A stretch of DNA of 64,000 nucleotides from an uncultured Lachnospiraceae bacterium (GCA_910586205.1 CAJUGD010000016.1:1-64000); one strand, 5' to 3'; positions 52,681-62,413 are shown, counted from the stretch's first letter. The notes: generated by a model not told the origin, from the letters alone. Numbers and translations: made by a program.

Positions 52681-55353
52681 TTAATTCTTTCCTGCCTCTG
52701 CCTCCCACCGGTTGTTCAGCTTTGTCTGAAAGCGATATAATAGATTTAATGCATCGATAGGAGTCATTTGTCCCAGCTCTAACTCCCGCAGCTCTTTTAT
52801 AATATCATCCTCCCGCACAGTATCAAACAAGGTCATTTGCGTCAGCTCCACCTCATCCGGCTTTTCCACTGGCTTTCTGCCCGGGGAGGCTGTGCCGACC
52901 TGCGCAATCTGGCGGGTCTTGGAAGCTAGGTCTGAAGCCACCAGCTCCTCCACCAGCTCTTTGGCACGGCAAATCACAGAATCCGGCACCCCTGCCAGCT
53001 TTGCCACCTGAATCCCATAGCTCTTGTCTGCCCCGCCCCGCACGATCCGGCGCAGAAACACAATGTCATCTCCCTTTTCCTTGACAGCTATACAGTAATT
53101 GCTTACCCCGCTTATGATTCCCTCTAATTCAGTCAGCTCATGGTAATGGGTGGCAAACAAAGTCTTTGCCCCTAAAAGCCTGGTATTGCTGATATGTTCC
53201 ACCACGGCCCAGGCAATACTCAGGCCGTCAAAGGTACTGGTTCCACGCCCGATCTCATCTAAAATCAGAAGGCTGCTGCGGGTGGCATTTCGGAGAATGT
53301 TGGCCACTTCTGTCATTTCCACCATAAAAGTACTTTGGCCGGAGGCAAGGTCATCCGAAGCCCCTACACGGGTAAAGATCCGGTCGCAGATCCCGATATT
53401 GGCAGATTCCGCCGGAACAAAGCTTCCAAGCTGAGCCATCAGCACAATCAGGGCAGTCTGCCGCATGTAGGTGGATTTTCCCGCCATGTTGGGGCCGGTA
53501 ATGATGGAAATCCGGTTTTTCCCGTTATCCAGATATGTGTCATTGGCCACAAACAGGTCATTGCCCATCATTTTCTCCACCACAGGATGACGCCCGCCTT
53601 TGATCTGGATAATTCCCTTTTCATTGATGGCTGGTTTTGTATAATTATTCCGGGTAGCTGCCGTAGACAGAGACACATATACGTCCAATGCCGCCAATGC
53701 CCGTGCAGTCCGCTGAATCCGCACCACCTCTGCCCCGATCTTGTCACGCACCTGGCAGAACAGATCATACTCCAAGGAAAACAGCTTATCCTCTGCCCCA
53801 AGAATCATATCCTCCAGATTCTTCAGCTCATCCGTCATATAGCGCTCTGCGTTGGTCAAAGTCTGTTTTCTTATAAAATATTCCGGCACCAGATCCTTAA
53901 AGGAATTGGTCACTTCAAAATAATATCCAAATACCTTGTTGAATTTGATCTTCAGATTCTTGATTCCCGTTTTGTCCCGTTCTCTTGCTTCGAGCTGTGC
54001 AAGCCAGGTTTTTCCCTCTGTCTTGGCATGGCGCAGCTTGTCTGCATCCTGGTCATAGCCGTCCCGGATTATTCCTCCCTCCCGGATGGAAACAGGCGGT
54101 TCCTCCACAATGGCGCTTCGGACCAGCTCACACAGTTCCTCCAGCGGATCTAATTGTTCCCGGAGAAGCTTTAGGTTTTCCCCGGTAAACTCTCCTAACA
54201 AGTTTTTGATATGAGGAATCATAGCAATGGAATTGCAGAATGCCAGCAGATCCCTGGGATTGGCAGTCTTATAACTGATGCGTCCCATAAGCCGCTCTAA
54301 GTCATACACCGGGTTTAAATATTCCCCTAATTCTTCCCTGCCGATATAGTTTAGATTCAGCTCCTCAATGGCTTGCTGCCGCCCCAAAATAGCATCCCGG
54401 TCAATAAGCGGCTGTTCCATCCAGCTTCTCAAAAGCCTGGCTCCCATAGCTGTCCTGGTTTTATCTAAAACCCATAAAAGACTGCCTCGCTTCTGCTTTT
54501 CCCGCATGGTCTCCAAAAGCTCCAGATTCCGTCTGGTGAAGGAATCCAGCACCATATAATTGCCGGTGGAATAGGGAAGAATCGCTGTCATGTGATCCAG
54601 ACTGGTTTTCTGTGTCTCATATAGATACCGGAGCACTGCCCCGGCCGCAATGACGCCGCTGTCATAATCTGCTAACCCCAGTCCTTCTAAAGAGCTGACC
54701 TTAAAATGTTCCCGCAAAAGCTTGCGGCAGCTTTCCTCCTGAAAAAAATGGGAGTCCAGGGAAGAAACAGTAAAGTGATACCGGTTCTTTATCTCATCCA
54801 GACTGATTCCTGACATGGAAAAAGCATCATTGCAAACAATTTCCGATGGAGAAAACTTATTGATCTCATCAAAAAGAGACCTTTCCGAATCCACCTCTGT
54901 CACCAGAAAATCCCCTGTGGTAATGTCTGCCACAGAAAGCCCCATCTTATCTGCCAGATACACAATCCCCATCAGATAGTTGTTGCGGGTCTCATCAAGT
55001 GCCTGGGAGCTGGTGATGGTTCCCGGCGTCACCACCCGGATAACCTCCCGCTTTACCAGTCCCTTTGCCTGTTTGGGATCCTCCATCTGCTCTGCAATGG
55101 CCACCTTGTAGCCCTTCTGCACCAGCCTGCTCAAATAAGAATCCACTGCATGATAGGGAACCCCGCACATGGGCGCCCGCTCCTCAAGACCGCATTCCTT
55201 GCCGGTCAGCGTCAGCTCCAGCTCCTTTGAAACCGTCTTGGCATCCTCAAAGAACATCTCATAAAAATCCCCCAGCCGGTAAAACAAAATACAATCCTCA
55301 TATTGTTTTTTTGTCTCTACATACTGGGTCATCATCGGCGATAATCCGCTCAT
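52681..55353 (-). CDS. mutS: DNA mismatch repair protein MutS
   Basis: An 890-residue MutS. The mismatch-binding motif is in YRLGDFYEMFFEDA (Phe-X-Glu), the ATPase has GPNMAGKSTYMRQ and LILDEIGRGTSTFDG, and FATHYHELTELE follows. It overlaps the end of miaB by 4 bases and precedes mutL. Confidence 0.98.
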   Translation of the reverse strand: MSGLSPMMTQYVETKKQYEDCILFYRLGDFYEMFFEDAKTVSKELELTLTGKECGLEERAPMCGVPYHAVDSYLSRLVQKGYKVAIAEQMEDPKQAKGLVKREVIRVVTPGTITSSQALDETRNNYLMGIVYLADKMGLSVADITTGDFLVTEVDSERSLFDEINKFSPSEIVCNDAFSMSGISLDEIKNRYHFTVSSLDSHFFQEESCRKLLREHFKVSSLEGLGLADYDSGVIAAGAVLRYLYETQKTSLDHMTAILPYSTGNYMVLDSFTRRNLELLETMREKQKRGSLLWVLDKTRTAMGARLLRSWMEQPLIDRDAILGRQQAIEELNLNYIGREELGEYLNPVYDLERLMGRISYKTANPRDLLAFCNSIAMIPHIKNLLGEFTGENLKLLREQLDPLEELCELVRSAIVEEPPVSIREGGIIRDGYDQDADKLRHAKTEGKTWLAQLEARERDKTGIKNLKIKFNKVFGYYFEVTNSFKDLVPEYFIRKQTLTNAERYMTDELKNLEDMILGAEDKLFSLEYDLFCQVRDKIGAEVVRIQRTARALAALDVYVSLSTAATRNNYTKPAINEKGIIQIKGGRHPVVEKMMGNDLFVANDTYLDNGKNRISIITGPNMAGKSTYMRQTALIVLMAQLGSFVPAESANIGICDRIFTRVGASDDLASGQSTFMVEMTEVANILRNATRSSLLILDEIGRGTSTFDGLSIAWAVVEHISNTRLLGAKTLFATHYHELTELEGIISGVSNYCIAVKEKGDDIVFLRRIVRGGADKSYGIQVAKLAGVPDSVICRAKELVEELVASDLASKTRQIAQVGTASPGRKPVEKPDEVELTQMTLFDTVREDDIIKELRELELGQMTPIDALNLLYRFQTKLNNRWEAEAGKN

Positions 55354-56819
55354 GTTATCTTTTCGTTCCTTTCACTCCATTGCCTTCCTATATAATAGAA
55401 GCCCTTTGCCTCCACAAGCTCCACCGGCACAATCTGGCCAATCAAAGAAGTATCTCCCGGAAAATGTACCAAAAGATTATTGCCAAGGCGTCCGCTTACA
55501 TATCCTTTTTGGTGGTCATTTTCCGATTCTACCAATACCTCCTGCACGGTCTTTACATCCCGCATGCACACCTGGGAGGAAATCTGCTGCACCTCCTTTA
55601 AAAGCCGGTCAAACCGATCCTTTACCAGCTCTGAAGGCACCTGATTCTCCATGGCAGCAGCCGGGGTCCCGGTACGTTTGGAATAAATAAAGGTAAAGGC
55701 GCTGTCATAGCGAACCTTTCGCACCACATCCAGCGTCTCCAGAAAATCTTCTTCCGTCTCTCCGGGAAACCCTACAATAATATCTGTGGTCAGAGAAATG
55801 TCCGGCATGGCCTGACGGATCCTTTCTGCCAGCATTAAATATTGCTCCTTTGTGTACCGCCGGTTCATAAGCTTTAAAATCCGGCTGCTTCCAGACTGGA
55901 GAGGCAGATGCAGATGCCTGCATACCTTTTCACAATCCCGCATGGCGGCAATTAAATCATCCGAGAGATCCTTAGGATGAGAAGTCATAAAGCGAATCCG
56001 CCGTATTCCCTTGATCTCATTGACCTGCCGCAGAAGTTCTCCGAAATGGATGGTTTCCTGGGACAGATTCTTCCCGTAGGAATTTACATTCTGCCCTAAA
56101 AGCATGACCTCTTTTACCCCGTCCTCTGCAAGCTTTTCAATCTCCGCTAAAATCTCTTTTGACGGCCGGCTCCTCTCCCGTCCCCGCACATAAGGCACAA
56201 TACAATAGCTGCAGAAATTGTCGCAGCCATACATAATATTCACTCCGGATTTAAAGAAATATTTTCTTTCTGTGGGAAGCTGCTCCACAGACTTGTCCGC
56301 AGAATCCCATACATCCACCACCATATTGGAGCTGGCCACACATTGAAAAAAAAGCTCTGCCAGCTTGAAAATATTGTGGGTGCCGAATACCAAATCCACG
56401 AAGCCATAGGTCTTTTGAATCCTCTCCACCACCTTTGGCTCCTGCATCATACAGCCGCACAGGGCAATCTTCATTTCAGGATTTTTCTTTTTCAATGTCT
56501 GCAGATAACCAAGATGGCCATAGACCTTCTGATTGGCATTGTCCCGGACCGTACATGTATTGTAAAGCACAAAATCTGCTGTCTCACTCTCTGTGGATTC
56601 CATGCCCATCTGCTGCAGAATGCCCCTTAATTTCTCTGAGTCACGGGCATTCATCTGGCAGCCGAAGGTTTGAATACACGCCAACGGGTGACGTTTGTTT
56701 CTTTGTTCAAACTCCCGAACCCACTCCCGGCATTTTGCCATAAAGTAGTATTGCCTGGCCGGTTCCTCCATGGGTGGTTCCGCGCTGATATCTATTTTAT
56801 CTAAATCAATTTCATTATA
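55350..56819 (-). CDS. miaB: tRNA-2-methylthio-N6-dimethylallyladenosine synthase MiaB
   Basis: A 489-residue methylthiotransferase. First cluster: IQTFGCQMNARDSE plus CGCMMQ; radical SAM cluster: CDNFCSYCIVPYVRG; C-terminal TRAM domain. ATG 56819 (MYNEIDLDKIDIS) is preferred; a GTG at 56861 would add 14 residues. First gene of miaB-mutS-mutL-miaA. Confidence 0.96.
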   Translation of the reverse strand, partial: YNEIDLDKIDISAEPPMEEPARQYYFMAKCREWVREFEQRNKRHPLACIQTFGCQMNARDSEKLRGILQQMGMESTESETADFVLYNTCTVRDNANQKVYGHLGYLQTLKKKNPEMKIALCGCMMQEPKVVERIQKTYGFVDLVFGTHNIFKLAELFFQCVASSNMVVDVWDSADKSVEQLPTERKYFFKSGVNIMYGCDNFCSYCIVPYVRGRERSRPSKEILAEIEKLAEDGVKEVMLLGQNVNSYGKNLSQETIHFGELLRQVNEIKGIRRIRFMTSHPKDLSDDLIAAMRDCEKVCRHLHLPLQSGSSRILKLMNRRYTKEQYLMLAERIRQAMPDISLTTDIIVGFPGETEEDFLETLDVVRKVRYDSAFTFIYSKRTGTPAAAMENQVPSELVKDRFDRLLKEVQQISSQVCMRDVKTVQEVLVESENDHQKGYVSGRLGNNLLVHFPGDTSLIGQIVPVELVEAKGFYYIGRQWSERNEKIT

Positions 56820-56861
56820 CATTTTCCTAGACTTTCTTCCCTTTCTATCATAAGAATACAC

Positions 56862-57060
56862 AATAAGAAGCCGTTTTTTTACCGTACAGCTTTATGCCTC
56901 AAACGGGATGCTCGTTTCTTTTTTTACATTTATGAAATCCATTTCCTGATACATTTCTCTTGACTTTTTTCTCTTTCTGTCATATAATCAAAACAAGAAA
57001 TAAGTTGTTACCGTACAGTTTTGTGGCTTAAGCGGGGTACTTGTTTCTTTTTTTATGTTT
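56862..57060. repeat. Two diverged direct repeats upstream of miaB
   Basis: A unit of roughly 110 bases occurs twice with a period of about 130. Both copies contain ACCGTACAG, then a GTTTCTTTTTTTA tract, and upstream a CTTTCT.TCATA block. The second copy overlaps the end of the small frame at 56988-57200. Confidence 0.7.
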
Positions 57061-57200
57061 ATAATATCATATCGATACAATTTCCCATCCGCTGCATGTC
57101 TTATAACAAACCCGGCATTTTTATCATACTTTTTTGCCGTCTTTTCCCGGAATCTCTTATTTTCCGCAATCTTGATGATCTTGCCTGAAATCAAAGCCAT
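56988..57200 (-). CDS. Short hypothetical frame, possibly a gene remnant
   Basis: A 70-residue minus-strand frame, MALISGKIIKIAENKRFREK onward, basic, ending inside the duplicated block. Its last 15 codons recur in the other repeat copy (KKETSIPFEA before a stop), so the 3' end of a gene has been duplicated. No strong ribosome site or family recognised. Confidence 0.35.
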   Translation of the reverse strand: MALISGKIIKIAENKRFREKTAKKYDKNAGFVIRHAADGKLYRYDIINIKKETSTPLKPQNCTVTTYFLF

Positions 57201-57327
57201 GGACTATCTGGCACATATTGTATCTTCCATCTCTTACCCCATGAATCAATGTATGCAAAAACAAGGAAAACCAGGAAAAATAATCCCAAACATTATAACA
57301 TAAGTTATCCAAAAGAACAATATGGAA

Positions 57328-58638
57328 TTATGCAGTTTCTCTGCCCAGAAACCATGCCGTAATCCCAAAAGTCACTGCCTCTGTCACCGGCGCTGCCAGC
57401 CATACACCTGTCATTCCAAACCAGGAAGGCAATACAAAAATACAGATCAAAAGGATCACAAGACCTCTCGAAAAAGAGATTGCCGCCGACTCAAAAGCCC
57501 TGCCTGTAGCCGTAAAATAAAAGGAAGTTATGGAATTGATTCCGGAAAAGAAAAACGATACCATAAAAATCATCAGTCCCGTCTGCACCATAGACTTCAC
57601 TTCCTCACTCTTGGCAAACATGCCTCCATACCATCCGGAAAGCCCTGCCATAACCAAGAACACCGCAAAGCCTGCTACAAACACAAACCAGTTGGTCTTT
57701 CTTCTGATATCTGCTGCAAGCCCCTTTTCTTCCGCCCCATAGCAAAAGCTTATTAAAGGACTAGAGCCCTGTCCAAATCCAACAATCACCATACTAAACA
57801 CATAAGACACATATCCTACAATAGTAAACGCCGTCACCCCGTTTACCCCAAAGCTTCTCATAATAACAAAATTATAGGCAAACATGGCAATTCCCGTGGA
57901 CATTTCCCCGATAAATTCTGAGCTTCCATTTAAAATTCCCCTCACAAAGACTGTCCGTGAAAAACAAAACTTTCCCAAATGATAGATCTCTGCCCTTTGC
58001 CGAAAAAAGTACAAAATACAGCCCAATGACGCCAAAGCAGAAACAAGAGAAGCAAGAGCAATCCCTGCTGCCCCTAATCCCAAAACACCTGCAAACCCAT
58101 AGTCCAAAACCACATTGAGCAAAACATTCCCTATTGTCACCTTCATATAAAATTTCGGCTTTCCCTCCCCACGGATAAACATCCCAAAAGCAGAATTTAT
58201 CACCATAACCGGAAGCTCTAAAACCATAATCCCATAGTAATCCTGAAAATACTCAATCACCTGCCCCTTTGCCCCAAGCAGCCAAAGCATTGGCTGAAAA
58301 CAAAACATCATTATGCAGCTTAAAGACAAAGAAGCTGCCATTACCGTCACAATCGTCTGGCGAAACACTTGGTTGGCTTCTTGCCATTCTCCGGCGCCCA
58401 AAGCCATGCCGGCCATTGCCACGCCCCCGATAGAAACCATCAGTCCCACTCCCAGATACAGATACACAATCGGCAATCCCAGATTTACCGCCGCAATTCC
58501 AGCTTCCCCTGCATACATTCCCATAAAGAATCCGTCAGCAACCGTAATCAACGAGGTCAAAACCATGGCAATAATGGCAGGTATGGAAAACTGCAGAATC
58601 TTTTTTGTCTGGTTTTGTTTGATTTCCTTTACATTCAT
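57328..58638 (-). CDS. MATE family multidrug efflux protein
   Basis: A 436-residue transporter with twelve membrane segments and MATE features (IPAIIAMVLTSLITVADGFF, GEGKPKFYMKVTIGNVLLNV). Likely exports drugs using Na+ or H+. Its ribosome site sits in the arm of a 17-bp hairpin, and an AraC-type regulator precedes it, so expression looks controlled. Confidence 0.92.
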   Translation of the reverse strand: MNVKEIKQNQTKKILQFSIPAIIAMVLTSLITVADGFFMGMYAGEAGIAAVNLGLPIVYLYLGVGLMVSIGGVAMAGMALGAGEWQEANQVFRQTIVTVMAASLSLSCIMMFCFQPMLWLLGAKGQVIEYFQDYYGIMVLELPVMVINSAFGMFIRGEGKPKFYMKVTIGNVLLNVVLDYGFAGVLGLGAAGIALASLVSALASLGCILYFFRQRAEIYHLGKFCFSRTVFVRGILNGSSEFIGEMSTGIAMFAYNFVIMRSFGVNGVTAFTIVGYVSYVFSMVIVGFGQGSSPLISFCYGAEEKGLAADIRRKTNWFVFVAGFAVFLVMAGLSGWYGGMFAKSEEVKSMVQTGLMIFMVSFFFSGINSITSFYFTATGRAFESAAISFSRGLVILLICIFVLPSWFGMTGVWLAAPVTEAVTFGITAWFLGRETA

Positions 58639-58646
58639 AAAAATAT

Positions 58647-58685
58647 CCCTCCTATAATGAATTTGACCAATTCATTATAGGAGGG
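58647..58685 (-). promoter_or_regulatory. Perfect 17-bp inverted repeat containing the MATE ribosome site
   Basis: The arms at 58647-58663 and 58669-58685 (CCTCCTATAATGAATT and its complement) flank a 5-base loop. On the minus strand the 3' arm ends in TATAGGAGGG, the Shine-Dalgarno of the MATE gene. It can act as an operator or as a translation-blocking hairpin. Confidence 0.85.
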
Positions 58686-58724
58686 GATACAATAATATAC
58701 TTCTGAATTCTTGCTTTGTTCTCC

Positions 58725-59564
58725 TCATTCCTTCACCGGCACACAAATATCCATCTCCAGATATCCGCTGCCTTCTTCTACTGTATGATACACATCAAAC
58801 AAGCTTCTGCTCCCGTCCAAAACATACCCTGTCCGCGACATCCACACAAGAAAAATCGTCTGATAGGCAGCATAAATGTGCTTTATACTCCCTTTAAAAC
58901 CATACACGGCACACTTTCCTCCCTGTATAACCGACACATTTTCCAGAAGGCAGTTTTCCCCTACACTCATGCAAATATCAGAAAGGCAATGCTCCTCTTT
59001 TGTCACTGCCGGATCATCATACGTTCTTTCCAAAAATAATGTTTTTTCCGTAATATGCTCCTGATACCTTTGGATAAATCTTTCCCACTGCTCACAAAGA
59101 GCCTCATAGCTTCCAAATCGCCTTTCATAGATCACACGGTAATCCGGCATTTCTCTCATGGTAATCTTTCTGCTGCATTCCTCAAAGCTCTCTGCCTTCC
59201 AGCTTTCCTGATGGAAAAAAGGATGCTCCATAGACAGCCTGCTGCTTTTCCTCCGAAAACAGATCGGCGTCATATGATAATGCGTCCGGAATGCAGAGCT
59301 ATAATTAGAAGAACTATATCCATAATCCGCGCTGATTTCCGTTATGGCACGTCCTTTTTCCGTCTTCAGGCGAAAAGCACTCTGCTGAAGACGGGTTCTC
59401 TTAATAAAGCCATATACACTCTCCCCTGTCTGCTCTTTAAAAATCCTGGAAAAATAATATTTGGAAAAATGGCAGTGATCCGCCACCATCTCCAGGCTCA
59501 GATCGTCTTCGATGTGCAGCAGAATATAATCAATCGCCTGATTTACTGCCTGGTTTGTAATCAT
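58725..59564 (-). CDS. AraC-family regulator with GyrI-like effector domain
   Basis: A 279-residue protein with an N-terminal AraC double helix-turn-helix (LEMVADHCHFSKYYFSRIFK, AITEISADYGYSSSNYSSAF) and a C-terminal GyrI/SOUL-like ligand domain. This layout matches Rob/BmrR-like multidrug sensors and fits control of the MATE gene 86 bases downstream. Confidence 0.93.
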   Translation of the reverse strand: MITNQAVNQAIDYILLHIEDDLSLEMVADHCHFSKYYFSRIFKEQTGESVYGFIKRTRLQQSAFRLKTEKGRAITEISADYGYSSSNYSSAFRTHYHMTPICFRRKSSRLSMEHPFFHQESWKAESFEECSRKITMREMPDYRVIYERRFGSYEALCEQWERFIQRYQEHITEKTLFLERTYDDPAVTKEEHCLSDICMSVGENCLLENVSVIQGGKCAVYGFKGSIKHIYAAYQTIFLVWMSRTGYVLDGSRSLFDVYHTVEEGSGYLEMDICVPVKE

Positions 59565-59605
59565 TGTTTCTCCATTCTATTCATGTTTCACAGCACATGA
59601 CTTTA

Positions 59606-60322
59606 TCAAGTGAATTTTTTCAAGGCTTCTGTCAGATGAATCTTATTTTCATACAGAGCCTTCCCAATAATGACCCCTAAAATCCCATTTTCGTAAAGCA
59701 TATCTAAGTCTTCCATGCAGGATACTCCTCCGGAAGCAATCACATCCAATCCTGTTTTTTCCGTCAGCATCTTTGTATAAGTTACATTGGGGCCGCTTAA
59801 CATGCCATCCCGAGAAATATCCGTGTATACAATATGCTGTACCCCATACTCTTTCATTTTCAGACACAGATCCACTGCCGTCATCTCACTGGTCCGCTCC
59901 CAGCCATCTACAGCAACCATGCCTTCCTTTGCATCCACCCCGGCCACAATCCGCTCCGGGCCAAAGGCATCCACCAGCTCCCGGATAAATTCCGGCCGCT
60001 CTGCTGCCTTTGTCCCGATAATGCACCGGCTCACCCCTAAGTCCAGCATACTTTTAACTGCCTCTATACTGCGAAGGCCGCCGCCTAGCTCCACCGGTAC
60101 ATCCACCTGCTGAACAACTGCCCGAATAGCGCTCTCATTCACCGAATGGCCGGCCAAAGCTCCGTCCAAATCCACCAAATGAAGAAAAGTCGCCCCCTGG
60201 GAGACCCACAGCTTAGCCATGTCAGCCGGACTGTCCCCATATACCTTTACATTGTCAAAAAGTCCTTGTGTCAGACGGACACACTTGCCATTCTTCATAT
60301 CGATTGCCGGATATAGCTGCAT
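59606..60322 (-). CDS. hisA: Phosphoribosylformimino-AICAR isomerase HisA
   Basis: A 238-residue TIM barrel. Half-barrel motifs are LYPAIDMKNGKCVRL (Asp) and the C-terminal phosphate site VIASGGVSCMEDLD. Fourth step of histidine synthesis. The his genes here are hisD, hisB, hisA on the minus strand. Confidence 0.97.
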   Translation of the reverse strand: MQLYPAIDMKNGKCVRLTQGLFDNVKVYGDSPADMAKLWVSQGATFLHLVDLDGALAGHSVNESAIRAVVQQVDVPVELGGGLRSIEAVKSMLDLGVSRCIIGTKAAERPEFIRELVDAFGPERIVAGVDAKEGMVAVDGWERTSEMTAVDLCLKMKEYGVQHIVYTDISRDGMLSGPNVTYTKMLTEKTGLDVIASGGVSCMEDLDMLYENGILGVIIGKALYENKIHLTEALKKFT

Positions 60323-60441
60323 GATTTTCTGCTCCTTTTTGTTCTATGTATGTGTTCTTTATACTATGTGTTCCATATACACTTAACGTTCTTTCTCTTT
60401 TTCCATTCGGTTCCTTGCTTGCTGTATCAAATATTGCCGCC

Positions 60442-60933
60442 TTATAAAATTTCACTTTCCCATCCACTTCTGCGGCGCAGAAGCATTTCATCCTCCATTT
60501 TCACAAATCCATACTTCTCATACAGAAGCCGCCCCATCTCACTGGCTTCCAGAGAGATAAAAGAAATCCCTCGCTGTCTGGCCTCCAAAACCAGCAGATC
60601 CAGAGTCTGATAGGCAGCCCCCATTCTGCGGTACGCCGGCCTGGTATACATATTCATGACATAGGCTTTTTTGCCTGTTGGGTTGTCATAGGTAGGCATA
60701 ACCTCATAAAAGCTGATGCCGCCGGCGCCCACAAACTCTTTTTCATGGAAAACAAGAATCGCCACATGGCTTCCATCCTCTAATGCCCTTTGATAATAGC
60801 ACCTGGAATAGTTCCGCACAGCTTCCATGTCCACAGTATCATCCAGCTTGTTAGCTGCTCTTAAAACCTCAATCCTGGTCTCCAGCAAAAGCTCCATATC
60901 CTTGATTTCGGCCTTTTTATAAACAAATTCCAT
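60442..60933 (-). CDS. GNAT family N-acetyltransferase
   Basis: A 163-residue GNAT with the acetyl-CoA-binding segment VMNMYTRPAYRRMGAAYQTL and the end MGRLLYEKYGFVKMEDEML. It lies between hisB and hisA on the same strand, 7 bases from hisB. Substrate unknown. Confidence 0.9.
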   Translation of the reverse strand: MEFVYKKAEIKDMELLLETRIEVLRAANKLDDTVDMEAVRNYSRCYYQRALEDGSHVAILVFHEKEFVGAGGISFYEVMPTYDNPTGKKAYVMNMYTRPAYRRMGAAYQTLDLLVLEARQRGISFISLEASEMGRLLYEKYGFVKMEDEMLLRRRSGWESEIL

Positions 60934-60939
60934 TTTACT

Positions 60940-61545
60940 CTACAAGCTTCCTTTCGTGGACAATACGCCTGAAATCCGCTCATCCTTTCTGGTGGCTTCA
61001 TCCAGCGCCTTGCCAAATGCCTTAAAAGCTCCCTCAATAATATGGTGATTATTGGTTCCCTCCATCTGTTTGATATGCAGATTCATGGCCGCTCCATAGG
61101 AGATGGCATAAAAAAACTCCCGCACCATCTCTGTCTCCAAATCCCCCACCTTCTCCCGATCCAGCTTCAAATCATAGACCAGGTAAGGCCGGCCGCACAA
61201 ATCCAGGGCACAGAGGATCAAAGCCTCATCCATTGGCAGAATCCGAAAACCGTAGCGGGCAATCCCTGCCTTATCCCCTATGGCCTGACGGATGGCATTG
61301 CCCAGCACAATCCCTGTGTCCTCAATGGTATGATGCGTATCCACCTCCAGATCTCCCTTCACCTCCACCGTCAGATCAAACAATCCATGACGGGCAAATC
61401 CGTGAAGCATATGATCAAAAAAACCGATTCCTGTGTCAATCCTTGCCTGCCCGCTTCCATCCAGATTCAAAGTCAGAGAAATATCGGTCTCTTTGGTGGT
61501 TCTGGTAAGCGCCGCAGTTCTGTTTTGCACTGTTTCCTTTTCCAT
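60940..61545 (-). CDS. hisB: Imidazoleglycerol-phosphate dehydratase HisB
   Basis: A 201-residue monofunctional IGPD. Metal-binding histidines are in FDHMLHGFARHG and DTHHTIEDTGI, and the end has GTNNHHIIEGAFKAFGKAL. Sixth step of histidine synthesis. Confidence 0.97.
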   Translation of the reverse strand: MEKETVQNRTAALTRTTKETDISLTLNLDGSGQARIDTGIGFFDHMLHGFARHGLFDLTVEVKGDLEVDTHHTIEDTGIVLGNAIRQAIGDKAGIARYGFRILPMDEALILCALDLCGRPYLVYDLKLDREKVGDLETEMVREFFYAISYGAAMNLHIKQMEGTNNHHIIEGAFKAFGKALDEATRKDERISGVLSTKGSL

Positions 61546-61627
61546 AGAAGCAAGCCTCCCTGTTTTCCATTTATTTTAATCCATATTCATTTTTCAGCCT
61601 GTCTCATGATCTTCCTACCTGTGCCGC

Positions 61628-62122
61628 TTAACGAGGCAGCTCTGCTCCTCCTTTTTTCTCCTCCATATCGCAAGTAGTCCCCTGTTTTCTATATAAAGCC
61701 ATTTCTTCTTCAATATATCCTTCCAGGTTCTCAAGAATGGTATAGCCCCGCTCCGCAACAAGCCCCCGCAGCCGGGGATTTTCCTGTTCATTCTGATAGG
61801 AAAAGGTAGGCCTCTGATTGGAAATCACATCTCCCTTTTCCAGATCGGATGAAGAAACATCCCGAAACATCAGAGCCACATTGGTGCCTGGCGGCGCTTC
61901 CTCCATCCTTTTTCCCGGCACTTCCATGGCAGAGACCACAGCCTCCAAAAACTTCTTGTTTCTTTTGATAATATAAACCAAATCTCCCACATGGATGGGG
62001 TTGGTTTTCACCACTCCCACCACCACACAGCCCTGGCTTTTAATCGTAAAAATGTCCTGTATCACAAAAGTGTACAGCCTTTTCTGTTTTTTATTTCCCT
62101 TCATCCAATCCAGCAAACCCAT
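61628..62122 (-). CDS. Small protein with an EF-Tu domain 2-like beta barrel
   Basis: A 164-residue protein. Residues 15-95 read like the second domain of translational GTPases (FTIKSQGCVVVGVVKTNPIHVGDLVYII, split here: FTIKSQGCVVVGVV and KTNPIHVGDLVYII), with the typical PPGTNVALMFRDVSSSDLEKGD ending; no G domain is present. A Glu-rich helical tail follows. It sits in the his operon and starts inside the ancestral hisD tail. Function unknown. Confidence 0.8.
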   Translation of the reverse strand: MGLLDWMKGNKKQKRLYTFVIQDIFTIKSQGCVVVGVVKTNPIHVGDLVYIIKRNKKFLEAVVSAMEVPGKRMEEAPPGTNVALMFRDVSSSDLEKGDVISNQRPTFSYQNEQENPRLRGLVAERGYTILENLEGYIEEEMALYRKQGTTCDMEEKKGGAELPR

Positions 62123-62184
62123 TTTCTATCCCTTCTGCTTTCAAATATTCTTCCTCAAACCGCACCCGTATGGAGTTGGCGTGA
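62091..62184 (-). pseudogene. Displaced ancestral 3' end of hisD
   Basis: The minus-strand frame reads HANSIRVRFEE then EYLKAEGIENGFAGLDEGK to a TAA at 62093-62091. The first part is identical at DNA level to 62874-62907 in the working hisD. It is the original gene end, cut off by the 723-bp insertion, and overlaps the next gene start. Confidence 0.88.
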
Positions 62185-62188
62185 ATTA

Positions 62189-62413
62189 TCAAATATATTC
62201 TCCTTTCCCCTTATGAGAGTGACTTCTGGCATATGCAGATGCTTCCTTCATAATTTGTCCTGGCTTCATATTGTCAAAATACTCTCTTTGCCAAACCGTA
62301 TAGTCAAAATCATCCCGCTTAATTATGGAAATAAAACGCTCAGCGTCTATAATGCCCAATTTTTCAACAAGGCAAGAAAAGCCTAAATCTATAATTTTAG
62401 CCGTATTATTCAT
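62189..62413 (-). CDS. Small protein paired with a PIN toxin candidate
   Basis: A 74-residue protein overlapping the PIN gene by ATGA. It has no DNA-binding motif I recognise (MNNTAKIIDLGFSCLVEKLG start). By pairing it may be an antitoxin, though it lies downstream of the toxin candidate, the less common order. Confidence 0.6.
   Translation of the reverse strand: MNNTAKIIDLGFSCLVEKLGIIDAERFISIIKRDDFDYTVWQREYFDNMKPGQIMKEASAYARSHSHKGKGEYI

Noticed and set aside
53335..54153. Long plus-strand frame opposite mutS
   Set aside because: It is a shadow of the mutS coding strand, with no ribosome site and codon use that only mirrors mutS.
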